A DNA stretch of 6,344 bases from an uncultured Campylobacter sp. (GCA_949294425.1 CASFHJ010000143.1:1-6344), one strand, 5' to 3'; shown: positions 1 through 6,344, counted from the first letter of the stretch. Made by a program: numbers and translations. The notes: generated by a model not told the origin, from the sequence alone.

Positions 1-2
1 AA

Positions 3-125
3 AATATAGCCTTTTTAAATAGAGAATTAAGCAAAAGATATCAAAGCTACACTAAAGATATATTAGCCTATGAACAAATGGGTCTTGCTAAAAGAAATAT
101 AATAGAAGCTAGGTCAAAATTATGA
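3..125 (+). CDS. flgQ: C-terminal end of an upstream gene, probably flagellar motility protein FlgQ (partial)
   Basis: An open frame enters from the left edge and ends at TGA 123-125, giving 40 residues that finish in ...EARSKL. It is rich in Lys, Arg, Tyr and Glu and looks like a soluble, helical tail. Its stop overlaps the start of the next gene by four bases (ATGA), so the two are probably translationally coupled. The name rests on gene order alone: in C. jejuni flgR is preceded by flgP and flgQ, a pair needed for motility. I cannot recognise FlgQ from these residues. That an authentic gene ends here is fairly sure; its identity is only moderately so. Confidence 0.6.
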   Translation, partial: NIAFLNRELSKRYQSYTKDILAYEQMGLAKRNIIEARSKL

Positions 126-1405
126 ATATAGTCATAGTAGAAGATGATATAAATATGAGAAAATCTCTAGAAATAGCTCTAGCAGAATTTCAAGAATTTA
201 AGATAAAGTCTTATAAATCAGCCACCGAGGCTTTAAAAAAAATAGATGATAGCGTAGATCTTATCATAACTGATATAAATATGCCCGGTATTGATGGTAT
301 AGACTTTGTGAAATCTTGCGGGGATAAGTATGATTTTATCATCATAACAGGAAATGCCACATTAAACAGAGCCATAGAGGCAGTAAGACTTGGAGTAAAG
401 GATTTTTTGACTAAGCCTTTTGATATACAAACTCTTGTTCAAGCCATTAAAAGGGTAAAGATAATTAGACAAAAAAGCCCTGATAAAAAAGAGTCAAAAA
501 GCACACAACAAGATTTTTTTGCCTCCTCACAGGCTTTAGATGATAGCTTAAAACTTGCCTTAAAGGTTGCTAAAACAGATGCCTCTGTTATGTTCTTTGG
601 AGAAAGTGGGGTTGGAAAAGAGCTTTTTGCAAACTACGTTCATAAGAATTCAAAAAGAGCTTCAAAGCCCTTTATAGCTATAAATATGGCTGCTATACCA
701 TCAAATTTGATAGAAAGTGAGCTTTTTGGTTTTGAAAAGGGAGCTTTTACAGATGCAAATGCTAGTAAGCAAGGGCTTTTTGAGTTAGCAAATGAAGGTA
801 CACTTTTTTTAGATGAGATAGGGGAAATGCCCTTTGAAATTCAAGCAAAGCTTTTAAGAGCCTTGCAAGAAAGAGAGATTACAAGACTTGGTGGCACAAA
901 AAGCATTAAGATCAATGTTAGAGTGGTCTCTGCTACAAATGCAAACATAGAAGAAAAGATTAAAAATAATGAATTTAGAAGTGATTTGTATTACCGCTTA
1001 AACACTGTGCCTATAAAAATTCCAGCTCTAAGACAAAGAAAAGATGAAATTCTAGGAATAGCTCAAAGAGTTTTAGAAGATACTTGCAAGGAGTATAATT
1101 TTGATGCAAAATTCCTTAGTGATGAGGCGAAAAAAGCCTTACTTGAGTATGATTATCCCGGAAACATAAGAGAGCTTATATCCATAGTTCAAAGGGCTTG
1201 TATACTAAGTGATAATGAGTTTATAAGTGCTGATGACTTATTTTTAGAGCCTAGAAAGGTAAAAGATATTAAAAATATGGAAAAAGAGCTTATTTTAGAG
1301 CTTTTATTAAGCACAAATAATGATATAAAAGAGGCTGCAAAAGTTCTTGGTTTAAGCGAGGATAGCTTAGAAAAAAAGATGAAAAAATATTCTATAAAGG
1401 TTTAA
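122..1405 (+). CDS. flgR: FlgR, NtrC-family sigma-54-dependent response regulator of flagellar genes
   Basis: In Campylobacter the kinase FlgS phosphorylates FlgR, which then drives sigma-54 transcription of rod, hook and other middle flagellar genes. The receiver domain (about 1-115) has the acidic pocket E7/D8/D9, phospho-acceptor D51, T76 and K98. The AAA+ domain (about 135-360) has Walker A GESGVGKE (160-167), the sigma-54 contact loop GAFTDA (207-212), Walker B TLFLDEIGE (227-235), arginine-finger region FRSDLYYRLN (285-294) and sensor II PGNIREL (346-352). GAFTDA carries Asp where the common motif GAFTGA has Gly. The C-terminal 45 residues keep the Fis-like outline (KEAAKVLGL), but the expected recognition helix reads SEDSLEKKMKK, acidic where DNA binders are usually basic. 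The ATG overlaps the preceding stop; AGG at 111-113 lies 8 bases upstream. At 427 aa it is full length. Homopolymer tracts inside the gene could allow phase variation. Confidence 0.93.
   Translation: MNIVIVEDDINMRKSLEIALAEFQEFKIKSYKSATEALKKIDDSVDLIITDINMPGIDGIDFVKSCGDKYDFIIITGNATLNRAIEAVRLGVKDFLTKPFDIQTLVQAIKRVKIIRQKSPDKKESKSTQQDFFASSQALDDSLKLALKVAKTDASVMFFGESGVGKELFANYVHKNSKRASKPFIAINMAAIPSNLIESELFGFEKGAFTDANASKQGLFELANEGTLFLDEIGEMPFEIQAKLLRALQEREITRLGGTKSIKINVRVVSATNANIEEKIKNNEFRSDLYYRLNTVPIKIPALRQRKDEILGIAQRVLEDTCKEYNFDAKFLSDEAKKALLEYDYPGNIRELISIVQRACILSDNEFISADDLFLEPRKVKDIKNMEKELILELLLSTNNDIKEAAKVLGLSEDSLEKKMKKYSIKV
235..242 (+). repeat. A8 homopolymer in the flgR receiver-domain coding region
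   Basis: Eight consecutive A residues lie across the codons for Leu38-Lys39-Lys40-Ile41 of FlgR. In C. jejuni 81-176, flgR is reported to switch on and off by length changes in homopolymeric A and T tracts within its receiver-domain coding region. This tract is the longest in the gene and sits in that domain. The copy shown is in the ON frame. That it varies is an inference. Confidence 0.5.
514..520 (+). repeat. T7 homopolymer in the flgR linker region
   Basis: Seven T residues cover the codons for Asp131-Phe132-Phe133, in the linker between the receiver and AAA+ domains. A one-base slip would remove the whole ATPase domain. A second T7 tract lies at 804-810 in the Walker B codons and an A7 tract at 1371-1377 near the 3' end. 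Such tracts are common by chance at this base composition, so contingency-locus behaviour is only possible. Confidence 0.35.
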
Positions 1406-1408
1406 AGA

Positions 1409-2443
1409 ATGAAAAAATTTAAGATAGCCATAGTAGGAGCCACGGGTGCAGTTGGCGAGGAGCTTTTAAGAGTCTTAGAAGAACATAATTTCCCGGTTGA
1501 AAGCATATTAGCTCTAGCTAGCAAAAATAGTCTTGGCAAAAGTGTGGAGTTTAAAGGCGAAAGTATAAAGATAAAAGAGCTTAGAAAGGATATTTTCAAA
1601 GAAAATCCTGTTGATATAGCCTTTTTTTCAGCAGGAGGTGCAGTATCTTCTGAATTTGCTAAATATGCGGTTGAAGCCGGTGCTGTAGTCATAGATAATA
1701 CAAGTCATTTTAGAATGCAAAAAGATGTCCCTTTAGTAGTTCCTGAGGTAAATGAAGATGATATAAAACTTTATAAAAAAAGTGGAATCATAGCAAATCC
1801 AAATTGCTCTACCATACAAATGGTTCATGTCTTAAAGCCTCTTGATGAGCTTTATGATTTAAAAAGAGTTGATGTAAGCACATATCAAGCAGCAAGTGGA
1901 GCTGGTATGAAGGGCATGAAAGAATTAAGCGATGGTTTGCAAAGTTTTTTTGCATTTAAGTTAAATGACTTTAAAGCAAAGGCTTTTCCTCACACATTAG
2001 CCCTAAATTTAATCCCTCAAATAGACCTTTTTGATGAGGAAAGTGGCTATACTAAAGAAGAGCTTAAAATGGTAAATGAAACCCAAAAAATACTACATAA
2101 AAAGATAGCTATTTCAGCTACCTGCGTAAGAGTGCCTGTTTTAAGATCTCATAGTGAAAGTCTAAGTCTTACTTTTAAAAAAGAGCTGGATTTAAACGAG
2201 GCAAAAGAAGCGCTTAAAAAGCATAAGCATATAAAAATAATAGATGATATAAAAAAACAAAAATACCCTATGCCGCTTTTCACAAGCGATACTGATGATA
2301 CCTATGTTGGTAGAATGAGGCTTGATTTAAATTCTAAAAAGATACTTCATCTTTGGTGCGTGGCTGATCAGGTGCGTGTTGGAGCTGCGACAAATGCTGT
2401 GCGTATAGCTAAAAAACTTATAAAGATAAAAGATAAGATATGA
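1409..2443 (+). CDS. asd: aspartate-semialdehyde dehydrogenase
   Basis: This cytosolic enzyme reduces L-aspartyl-4-phosphate to aspartate-4-semialdehyde with NADPH. That is the branch point to lysine and diaminopimelate (so peptidoglycan), threonine and methionine. The N-terminal Rossmann motif GATGAVG is at 10-16, the cofactor-side segment FFSAGGAVS at 72-80 and DNTSHFRM at 96-103. The catalytic cysteine is C133 in NPNCST, and the active-site region RVPVLRSHSES (241-251) supplies R241 and H248. The substrate-binding stretch EELKMVNETQKI is at 217-228. At 344 aa it is the usual length for the bacterial enzyme. It starts 3 bases after flgR, with AAAGG at 1396-1400 as ribosome binding site, and its stop overlaps the next ATG, so it belongs to the flgR transcription unit. 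The pairing with flgR matches C. jejuni. No key residue is missing. Confidence 0.96.
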   Translation: MKKFKIAIVGATGAVGEELLRVLEEHNFPVESILALASKNSLGKSVEFKGESIKIKELRKDIFKENPVDIAFFSAGGAVSSEFAKYAVEAGAVVIDNTSHFRMQKDVPLVVPEVNEDDIKLYKKSGIIANPNCSTIQMVHVLKPLDELYDLKRVDVSTYQAASGAGMKGMKELSDGLQSFFAFKLNDFKAKAFPHTLALNLIPQIDLFDEESGYTKEELKMVNETQKILHKKIAISATCVRVPVLRSHSESLSLTFKKELDLNEAKEALKKHKHIKIIDDIKKQKYPMPLFTSDTDDTYVGRMRLDLNSKKILHLWCVADQVRVGAATNAVRIAKKLIKIKDKI

Positions 2444-2943
2444 GCCGTTTTTTTGAATCCCTTTTAGTAAAATGTAGATTTGTAACCATACTACCGGTTG
2501 TTTTTGCACTGCTTGGCACCTTTGTTTTATTTTTTATAGCCTCTTATGATGTTCTTAAGGTCTTGCTTTATACCTTTGAATATTTTACTATAAAAGATTC
2601 TGGTATAGACTTACACGAGGATATTGTTGCACTTTTAGTTGGAGCCGTTGATTTATATTTAATGGCTTTAGTTCTTTTTATTTTTTCTTTTGGAATTTAC
2701 GAGCTTTTTATATCAGAAATAGAGGATTTTAAAAATTTAAAGCAGTCTAAGGTGCTTGAGGTGCATAGTTTAGATCAGCTAAAAGATAAATTAGCCAAGG
2801 TCATAATCATGGTTTTAATAGTAAATTTCTTTCAAAGAATTTTACAGATGAAGCTTAATGATATGCTTGATATGGCTTTTTTAGCACTTTCTATTTTCGC
2901 GCTTTGTCTTGGGCTTTATTTTTTACATAAGGGTAGTCATTAA
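2440..2943 (+). CDS. UPF0114/YqhA-family inner-membrane protein of unknown function
   Basis: A 167-residue protein with about four hydrophobic segments, near residues 15-36, 62-91, 118-136 and 143-162. The stretch FSFGIYELFISEIEDF (82-97), followed by SLDQLKDKLAKVIIMVLIVNFFQ (starting at 110), is the conserved core I associate with the YqhA/UPF0114 family, whose role is not established. A charged cytosolic loop of roughly 25 residues (92-117) separates helices 2 and 3. The ATG overlaps the asd stop (ATGA), so translation is probably coupled. In C. jejuni an integral membrane protein occupies the same place after asd. It is the last gene of the unit: a 117-base gap follows, and I see no strong terminator hairpin there. 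The family call is fairly sure; the function is unknown. Confidence 0.85.
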   Translation: MSRFFESLLVKCRFVTILPVVFALLGTFVLFFIASYDVLKVLLYTFEYFTIKDSGIDLHEDIVALLVGAVDLYLMALVLFIFSFGIYELFISEIEDFKNLKQSKVLEVHSLDQLKDKLAKVIIMVLIVNFFQRILQMKLNDMLDMAFLALSIFALCLGLYFLHKGSH

Positions 2944-2964
2944 AATTATTTTACTTTTAGAATC

Positions 2965-2993
2965 AAAAAATACCTAAAAAAAGAAAAAATACC
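2965..2993 (+). repeat. short direct repeat upstream of the transporter promoter
   Basis: AAAAAATACC occurs at 2965-2974 and again at 2984-2993, a 19-base offset, close to two helical turns and so on about the same DNA face. It lies about 30 bases upstream of the proposed -10 element. It could be an operator or an UP-like A-tract element for pebC, or simply low-complexity sequence. No known regulator motif is recognised. Confidence 0.25.
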
Positions 2994-3020
2994 CGAATTT
3001 ATTGTATTATTGAATTTCTT

Positions 3021-3030
3021 TTGCTAAACT
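3021..3030 (+). promoter_or_regulatory. likely sigma-70 extended -10 promoter of the transporter operon
   Basis: The sequence TTGCTAAACT has an extended TG one base before a TAAACT hexamer (3025-3030), preceded by a T-rich stretch. This suits the Campylobacter vegetative promoter, which relies on an extended -10 and lacks a strong -35. Transcription would start near 3037, leaving a leader of about 24 bases before the TTG start of pebC. It is the best candidate in the only sizeable intergenic gap of the window. No experimental start site is visible. Confidence 0.5.
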
Positions 3031-3050
3031 TTTGAGAGTATATGAAAAAA

Positions 3051-3061
3051 AGGAGCATGAT
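3051..3061 (+). promoter_or_regulatory. ribosome binding site that fixes a TTG start for pebC
   Basis: AGGAG at 3051-3055 is followed 5 bases later by TTG at 3061. An in-frame TGA (3058-3060) lies directly before the TTG, so no earlier start is possible. The nearby ATG at 3057 is in another frame, begins only one base after AGGAG, and stops at 3081-3083 after eight codons. Confidence 0.75.
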
Positions 3062-3787
3062 TGATAAAACTTCAAAATGTTAATAAATACTTTGGCACTC
3101 ACCATGTTTTAAAAGACATAAACCTTACTATAAATGAGGGAGAAAAGCTAGTTATCATAGGTCCTAGCGGTTCTGGTAAAAGTACTACTATCAGGTGTAT
3201 GAACGGGCTTGAAGAGATTACTTCAGGTAAGGTTATCATAAATGACATAGAGCTTACTCATAAAACAAAGCTTGAAATTTGTAGGAAATACTGCGCCATG
3301 GTTTTTCAGCATTTTAATCTCTATCCCCACATGAGCGTTTTATCAAATTTAACCCTTGCTCCTATGAAATTACAAAAAAAGAGCAAAAAAGAGGCACAGG
3401 ATTTAGCTTATAAATACCTTAAGGTAGTTGGTTTAGAGGAAAAGGCTCATGCTTATCCTAGCTCTTTAAGTGGAGGGCAGCAGCAAAGAGTTGCCATAGC
3501 AAGGTCTCTTTGCACTCAAAAAAAGATTATACTTTTTGATGAGCCAACCTCTGCGCTTGATCCTGAAACCGTGCAAGAAGTCCTTGATGTGATGAGAACC
3601 ATCTCTCATGAAAAGGGAACTACTATGGTTGTAGTTACTCATGAAATGGGCTTTGCTAAGGAGGTTGCTGATAGGATTATATTTATGGAAGATGGTAAGA
3701 TTATAGAAAGTGATACGCCAAAAAATTTCTTTGAAAATCCAAAAAACGAAAGAACAAGGAATTTTTTAGGTAAAATTCTAACACATT

Positions 3788-3789
<2 letters not shown>
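3061..3789 (+). CDS. pebC: PebC-type ATP-binding protein of the aspartate/glutamate ABC importer
   Basis: The cytosolic ATPase that powers uptake of acidic amino acids, working as a dimer on the two permeases encoded downstream. All ABC motifs are intact: Walker [10 protein letters not shown] (34-42), Q-loop Q83 in [10 protein letters not shown], signature LSGGQQQR (136-143), Walker B IILFDEP (156-162), D-loop SALD (164-167) and switch histidine H194 in VVTHEMGFA. The [11 protein letters not shown] segment and the 242-aa length are typical of the polar amino-acid (GlnQ/HisP-like) group. The N-terminus [12 protein letters not shown] matches my memory of C. jejuni PebC closely. The start is TTG, forced by an in-frame stop just before it. 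It is the first gene of a four-gene operon, separated from the membrane-protein gene upstream by 117 bases that hold its own likely promoter. The stop codon lies inside the next gene's ribosome binding site. Confidence 0.94.
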
Positions 3790-4581
<792 letters not shown>

Positions 4582-4587
4582 ATTTAA

Positions 4588-4604
4588 GCTAGGATTTTCC
4601 TAGC
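4588..4604 (+). promoter_or_regulatory. intercistronic hairpin between binding protein and permease genes
   Basis: A perfect 7-base-pair stem (GCTAGGA at 4588-4594 pairing with TCCTAGC at 4598-4604) closes a TTT loop, 6 bases after the peb1A stop. Allowing a bulged C4605, AA/TT pairs can extend it. No T run follows, so it is unlikely to be a full terminator. It more likely protects the 3' end of the binding-protein message or partly attenuates the permease genes. The next bases, CCTT at 4604-4607, could also pair with AAGG at 4612-4615, the permease ribosome binding site. Confidence 0.6.
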
Positions 4605-4611
4605 CTTGTAA

Positions 4612-4624
4612 AAGGATAATCTTG
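4612..4624 (+). promoter_or_regulatory. ribosome binding site and TTG start of the first permease
   Basis: AAGGA at 4612-4616 lies 5 bases before TTG 4622. Reading upstream in this frame gives no ATG or GTG before a TAG stop at 4601-4603, so TTG is the only start that keeps the N-terminus. The site may be partly masked by CCTT at 4604-4607. Confidence 0.65.
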
Positions 4625-5317
4625 GATAATAACTCGCCCTTTGCTCTTTGGAGATGGCTTGATACCTTATCAAATTTTTCTGCCTTTTTAGAAGGATTTG
4701 CTTATACCTTATCTGTGGCATTTTTAGCACTTTGTATAGCCGTTTTTATGGGGGTTTTTCATGCTCTTTTGGCTAATTCTAAATTTTTTATTTTAAGACT
4801 TTGGGCTAGAGTATATGTAGAATTTTTTCAAAATACTCCCCTTCTTATAAACCTTTTCTTCTTATACTTTGTCTTACCAATGATACCTTTCATAGGTCTT
4901 AGACTTGATGTCTTTACCATAGGAGTAGTTGGTATAGGTATATATCATGGTGCTTATATGAGCGAGGTTGTAAGGGCTGGAATTTTATCCATACCTAAGG
5001 GTCAGTTTGAAGCAGCCCAGTCTCAAGGCTTTTCTTACACACAATCCATGTTTTATGTCATACTACCACAAACACTTAAGATTATTTTGCCACCATCTAC
5101 AAATCAGGCTATAAATTTGATAAAAAATACCTCTGTTTTAGCCATTATTACGGGAGCTGAACTTATGTATAGGGTTGATTCTTATGCTCAATCAAGCCTT
5201 AACTACGCCCCTGCTTACATCATAGCAGGTATTTTGTATTTTTCTGTATGTTATTTTCTATCCATTGCCGTTAGAAGATACGAGGAAAAGCTCAAAAAAA
5301 CTCAGTTAGCAAGGTGA
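4622..5317 (+). CDS. amino-acid ABC transporter permease (first of two, HisM/GlnP type)
   Basis: An inner-membrane subunit forming half of the transport channel for aspartate/glutamate with the next gene's product. The protein is 231 aa. After a Trp-containing N-terminal stretch it shows about five hydrophobic segments (near 27-51, 64-91, 97-121, 145-180 and 195-217). The polar amino-acid permease motif VEFFQNTPLL is at 66-75 and SEVVRAGI at 114-121. The ATPase-coupling EAA loop is FEAAQSQGFS (129-138), followed by LPQTLKIILPP. It starts at TTG. It lies 40 bases after the binding-protein gene, with a hairpin in that gap, and 4 bases before the second permease. It corresponds to the Cj0920c position of the C. 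jejuni peb1 locus. No key motif is missing. Confidence 0.92.
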   Translation: MDNNSPFALWRWLDTLSNFSAFLEGFAYTLSVAFLALCIAVFMGVFHALLANSKFFILRLWARVYVEFFQNTPLLINLFFLYFVLPMIPFIGLRLDVFTIGVVGIGIYHGAYMSEVVRAGILSIPKGQFEAAQSQGFSYTQSMFYVILPQTLKIILPPSTNQAINLIKNTSVLAIITGAELMYRVDSYAQSSLNYAPAYIIAGILYFSVCYFLSIAVRRYEEKLKKTQLAR

Positions 5318-5321
5318 TTTT

Positions 5322-5978
5322 ATGAGTATTATAAATTTTTATGCACTTTTAAATGGACTTTGGCTAACTATAGTTATGGCATTTTTTGCTGCCAGTGGAG
5401 CTATTATTTTTGGTTCTATCTTAGCTGTTTTAAGAAATTATGCAAATAAGGGGGTATTTAAAATTTTAGGCTTTCTTGCCTCTACTTATATAGAAATTTT
5501 TAGAAATACCCCCTTACTTTTATGGATGTATGCTTCTTGTTTTGTTTTGCCTATCTTGCTTGGTATCCCTGCAAATTATGCTGTTTTAGGCACTATAGGT
5601 TTGTTTTTATACACAAGCTCTGTTATGGCTGAGATAGTTAGAGGAGGGCTTAATACTATTCCTAGGGCTCAGTTTGAAGCCGCTCAAGCTCAAGGCTTTT
5701 CTTTTTCTTTTACGCTTTGGTATATTATTTTTCCTCAGTGTTACAGAAAGATAACTCCTACTATATTGTCTCAATGCGTTACTACCATAAAAGATACCTC
5801 TTTTTTAGCCGCCTTAAATGTTGCCGAGCTTACCAATGTTTCAAAAGATATTTTAAGCTCTCTTACGGATTTTAATCAAATTCTTTCAGTTTTTGCAACT
5901 GTTGCTTTGCTTTATTTTTTAGTTTGTTTTTGTCTATCTCTTTTAGTAAGATACTTAGCTAGACATAATAAATACTAA
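5322..5978 (+). CDS. amino-acid ABC transporter permease (second of two)
   Basis: The partner channel subunit of the acidic amino-acid importer, 218 aa, with about five hydrophobic segments (near 9-37, 49-80, 86-109, 130-160 and 185-209). It has the same ordered motifs as its neighbour: IEIFRNTPLLLW (57-68), AEIVRGGL (103-110) and the EAA loop FEAAQAQGFS (118-127), followed by FPQCYRKITPTI. The two permeases probably arose by duplication and would work as a heterodimer. ATG 5322 has AAGG at 5311-5314 inside the end of the previous gene, so translation is likely coupled. It is the last gene of the operon; the closing hairpin begins within its final codons. It corresponds to Cj0919c of C. jejuni. 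Confidence 0.92.
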   Translation: MSIINFYALLNGLWLTIVMAFFAASGAIIFGSILAVLRNYANKGVFKILGFLASTYIEIFRNTPLLLWMYASCFVLPILLGIPANYAVLGTIGLFLYTSSVMAEIVRGGLNTIPRAQFEAAQAQGFSFSFTLWYIIFPQCYRKITPTILSQCVTTIKDTSFLAALNVAELTNVSKDILSSLTDFNQILSVFATVALLYFLVCFCLSLLVRYLARHNKY

Positions 5979-5998
5979 GCTAAGTATTTAAATTTTTT
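5949..5998 (+). terminator. intrinsic terminator closing the transporter operon
   Basis: ATACTTAGCT (5951-5960) pairs perfectly with AGCTAAGTAT (5978-5987). A G-T pair and one more A-T pair extend the stem to about 12 pairs. A T6 run follows at 5993-5998. The left arm lies in the last codons of the second permease. An alternative short stem (5969-5976 with 5983-5990, 8 pairs) uses the same right side. The stem is AT-rich, as expected in this genome, so efficiency may be modest and some read-through is possible. Confidence 0.6.
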
Positions 5999-6022
5999 GA
6001 TATTTTTATTAAGGTAAAATTT

Positions 6023-6344
6023 ATGATTATACAAGAAATACTTAAAGATAGCGATTATAGTCTAAATTTGTTTGATGAGAATACTATAAAGAAGCTAGAG
6101 TCTAGAATTATCACTAAAGATTCTAAAGGTGGGCTTGTGTATTATATCCCCTGCCTTATCCGTGATAAAGATATAAAGCTTACTCCAGAGGAGGTAGTGC
6201 GCCAACTCTACATTGATAAACTCATTAATGAATATGGATATGCAAAAAGTAGGATTCAAGTTGAATACGCTGTGCATTTTGGACGCGAGGTAAAAAGAGC
6301 AGACATTGTCATTATGGATAAAATCCAAACCACTGCTGTGTATA
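6023..6344 (+). CDS. start of a probable restriction-modification protein with HsdR-N-type nuclease domain (partial)
   Basis: An open frame runs from ATG 6023 to the window edge with no stop, giving 107 residues. AAGG at 6011-6014 lies 8 bases before the ATG. The pattern YIPCLIRDKDIKLTPEEVVR (41-60), QLYIDKLINEYGY (61-73), IQVEYAVHFGREVKRADIVI (78-97) resembles the type I restriction enzyme R-subunit N-terminal fold (HSDR_N_2), a PD-(D/E)XK nuclease-like domain. D94 in RADIVI would be the catalytic acid; the partner (E/D)xK should follow just beyond the window. In many bacteria this domain precedes an N6-adenine methylase domain in one polypeptide, or stands alone; which applies cannot be told here. 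Half of its six arginines use CGN codons, unlike the transporter genes, which suggests acquisition. It follows the operon terminator, so its promoter should lie in the short AT-rich gap or depend on read-through. Confidence 0.7.
   Translation, partial: MIIQEILKDSDYSLNLFDENTIKKLESRIITKDSKGGLVYYIPCLIRDKDIKLTPEEVVRQLYIDKLINEYGYAKSRIQVEYAVHFGREVKRADIVIMDKIQTTAVY

Noticed and set aside
1402..1692. 96-codon open frame on the minus strand inside asd
   Set aside because: It lies antisense to the conserved N-terminal Rossmann region of asd and has no recognisable domain; a shadow frame.
2327..2509. 60-codon minus-strand frame across the asd/membrane-protein junction
   Set aside because: Antisense to two well-supported genes, with no ribosome binding site or family resemblance.
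2941..2953. Possible terminator after the membrane-protein gene
   Set aside because: The only stem is five A-T pairs with a three-base loop, too weak to call; termination there is unresolved.
5450..5454. G5 tract as a Campylobacter-type hypervariable G run
   Set aside because: Known contingency tracts of this kind are usually 8 or more G residues; five is too short.
5998..6006. TGATATTTT as an extended -10 promoter for the restriction-modification gene
   Set aside because: Its start site would fall at or just before the ribosome binding site, and the sequence overlaps the terminator T tract; too weak to call.
6095..6328. 77-codon minus-strand frame inside the partial restriction-modification gene
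   Set aside because: The + strand frame carries a coherent HsdR-N-like pattern; the minus frame shows none.

Overview
The window looks like chromosomal DNA from a Campylobacter-type epsilonproteobacterium. It is very AT-rich, arginine is coded almost entirely by AGA/AGG, and genes are packed on one strand with stop/start overlaps. The gene content is familiar from Campylobacter: an NtrC-type flagellar regulator (FlgR) beside asd and a YqhA-type membrane protein, then a PEB1-type aspartate/glutamate ABC transporter. From memory of C. jejuni, these two blocks lie in different parts of that genome (flgP-flgQ-flgR-asd-membrane protein, and pebC-peb1A-two permeases). The join seen here therefore suggests a different Campylobacter species or a rearranged strain. 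The species itself cannot be named from the window.

Region 1 (about 1-2943) is one tight transcription unit on the + strand. It holds the last 40 codons of an upstream gene (probably flgQ), then flgR (sigma-54 activator of middle flagellar genes), asd (aspartate-semialdehyde dehydrogenase) and a UPF0114/YqhA-like four-helix membrane protein. Two of the three junctions are 4-base ATGA overlaps and the third is a 3-base gap.

Region 2 (2944-3060) is a 117-base, A/T-tract-rich intergenic stretch. It carries a likely extended -10 promoter and a ribosome binding site that serves a TTG start.

Region 3 (3061-5978) is a complete polar amino-acid ABC importer in the order ATPase, lipoprotein-type binding protein, permease, permease. 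The binding protein has the strongest Shine-Dalgarno of the window. A compact hairpin separates it from the permeases, a layout that suits making more binding protein than membrane parts. A hairpin followed by a T tract closes the operon.

Region 4 (5979-6344) is the start of a gene cut by the window edge. Its first 107 codons look like the HsdR-N-type PD-(D/E)XK domain found at the start of some restriction-modification proteins. Its arginine codon use differs sharply from the transporter genes, which hints at an acquired gene or island beginning here.

Most of the window is well-known biology. The items most worth a second look are the apparent boundary to an acquired restriction-modification locus, the possible phase-variable tracts and weak DNA-binding domain of FlgR, the hairpin inside the transporter operon, and the lipoprotein form of the PEB1-like protein. 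I did not find convincing evidence of an undescribed system inside the window itself.
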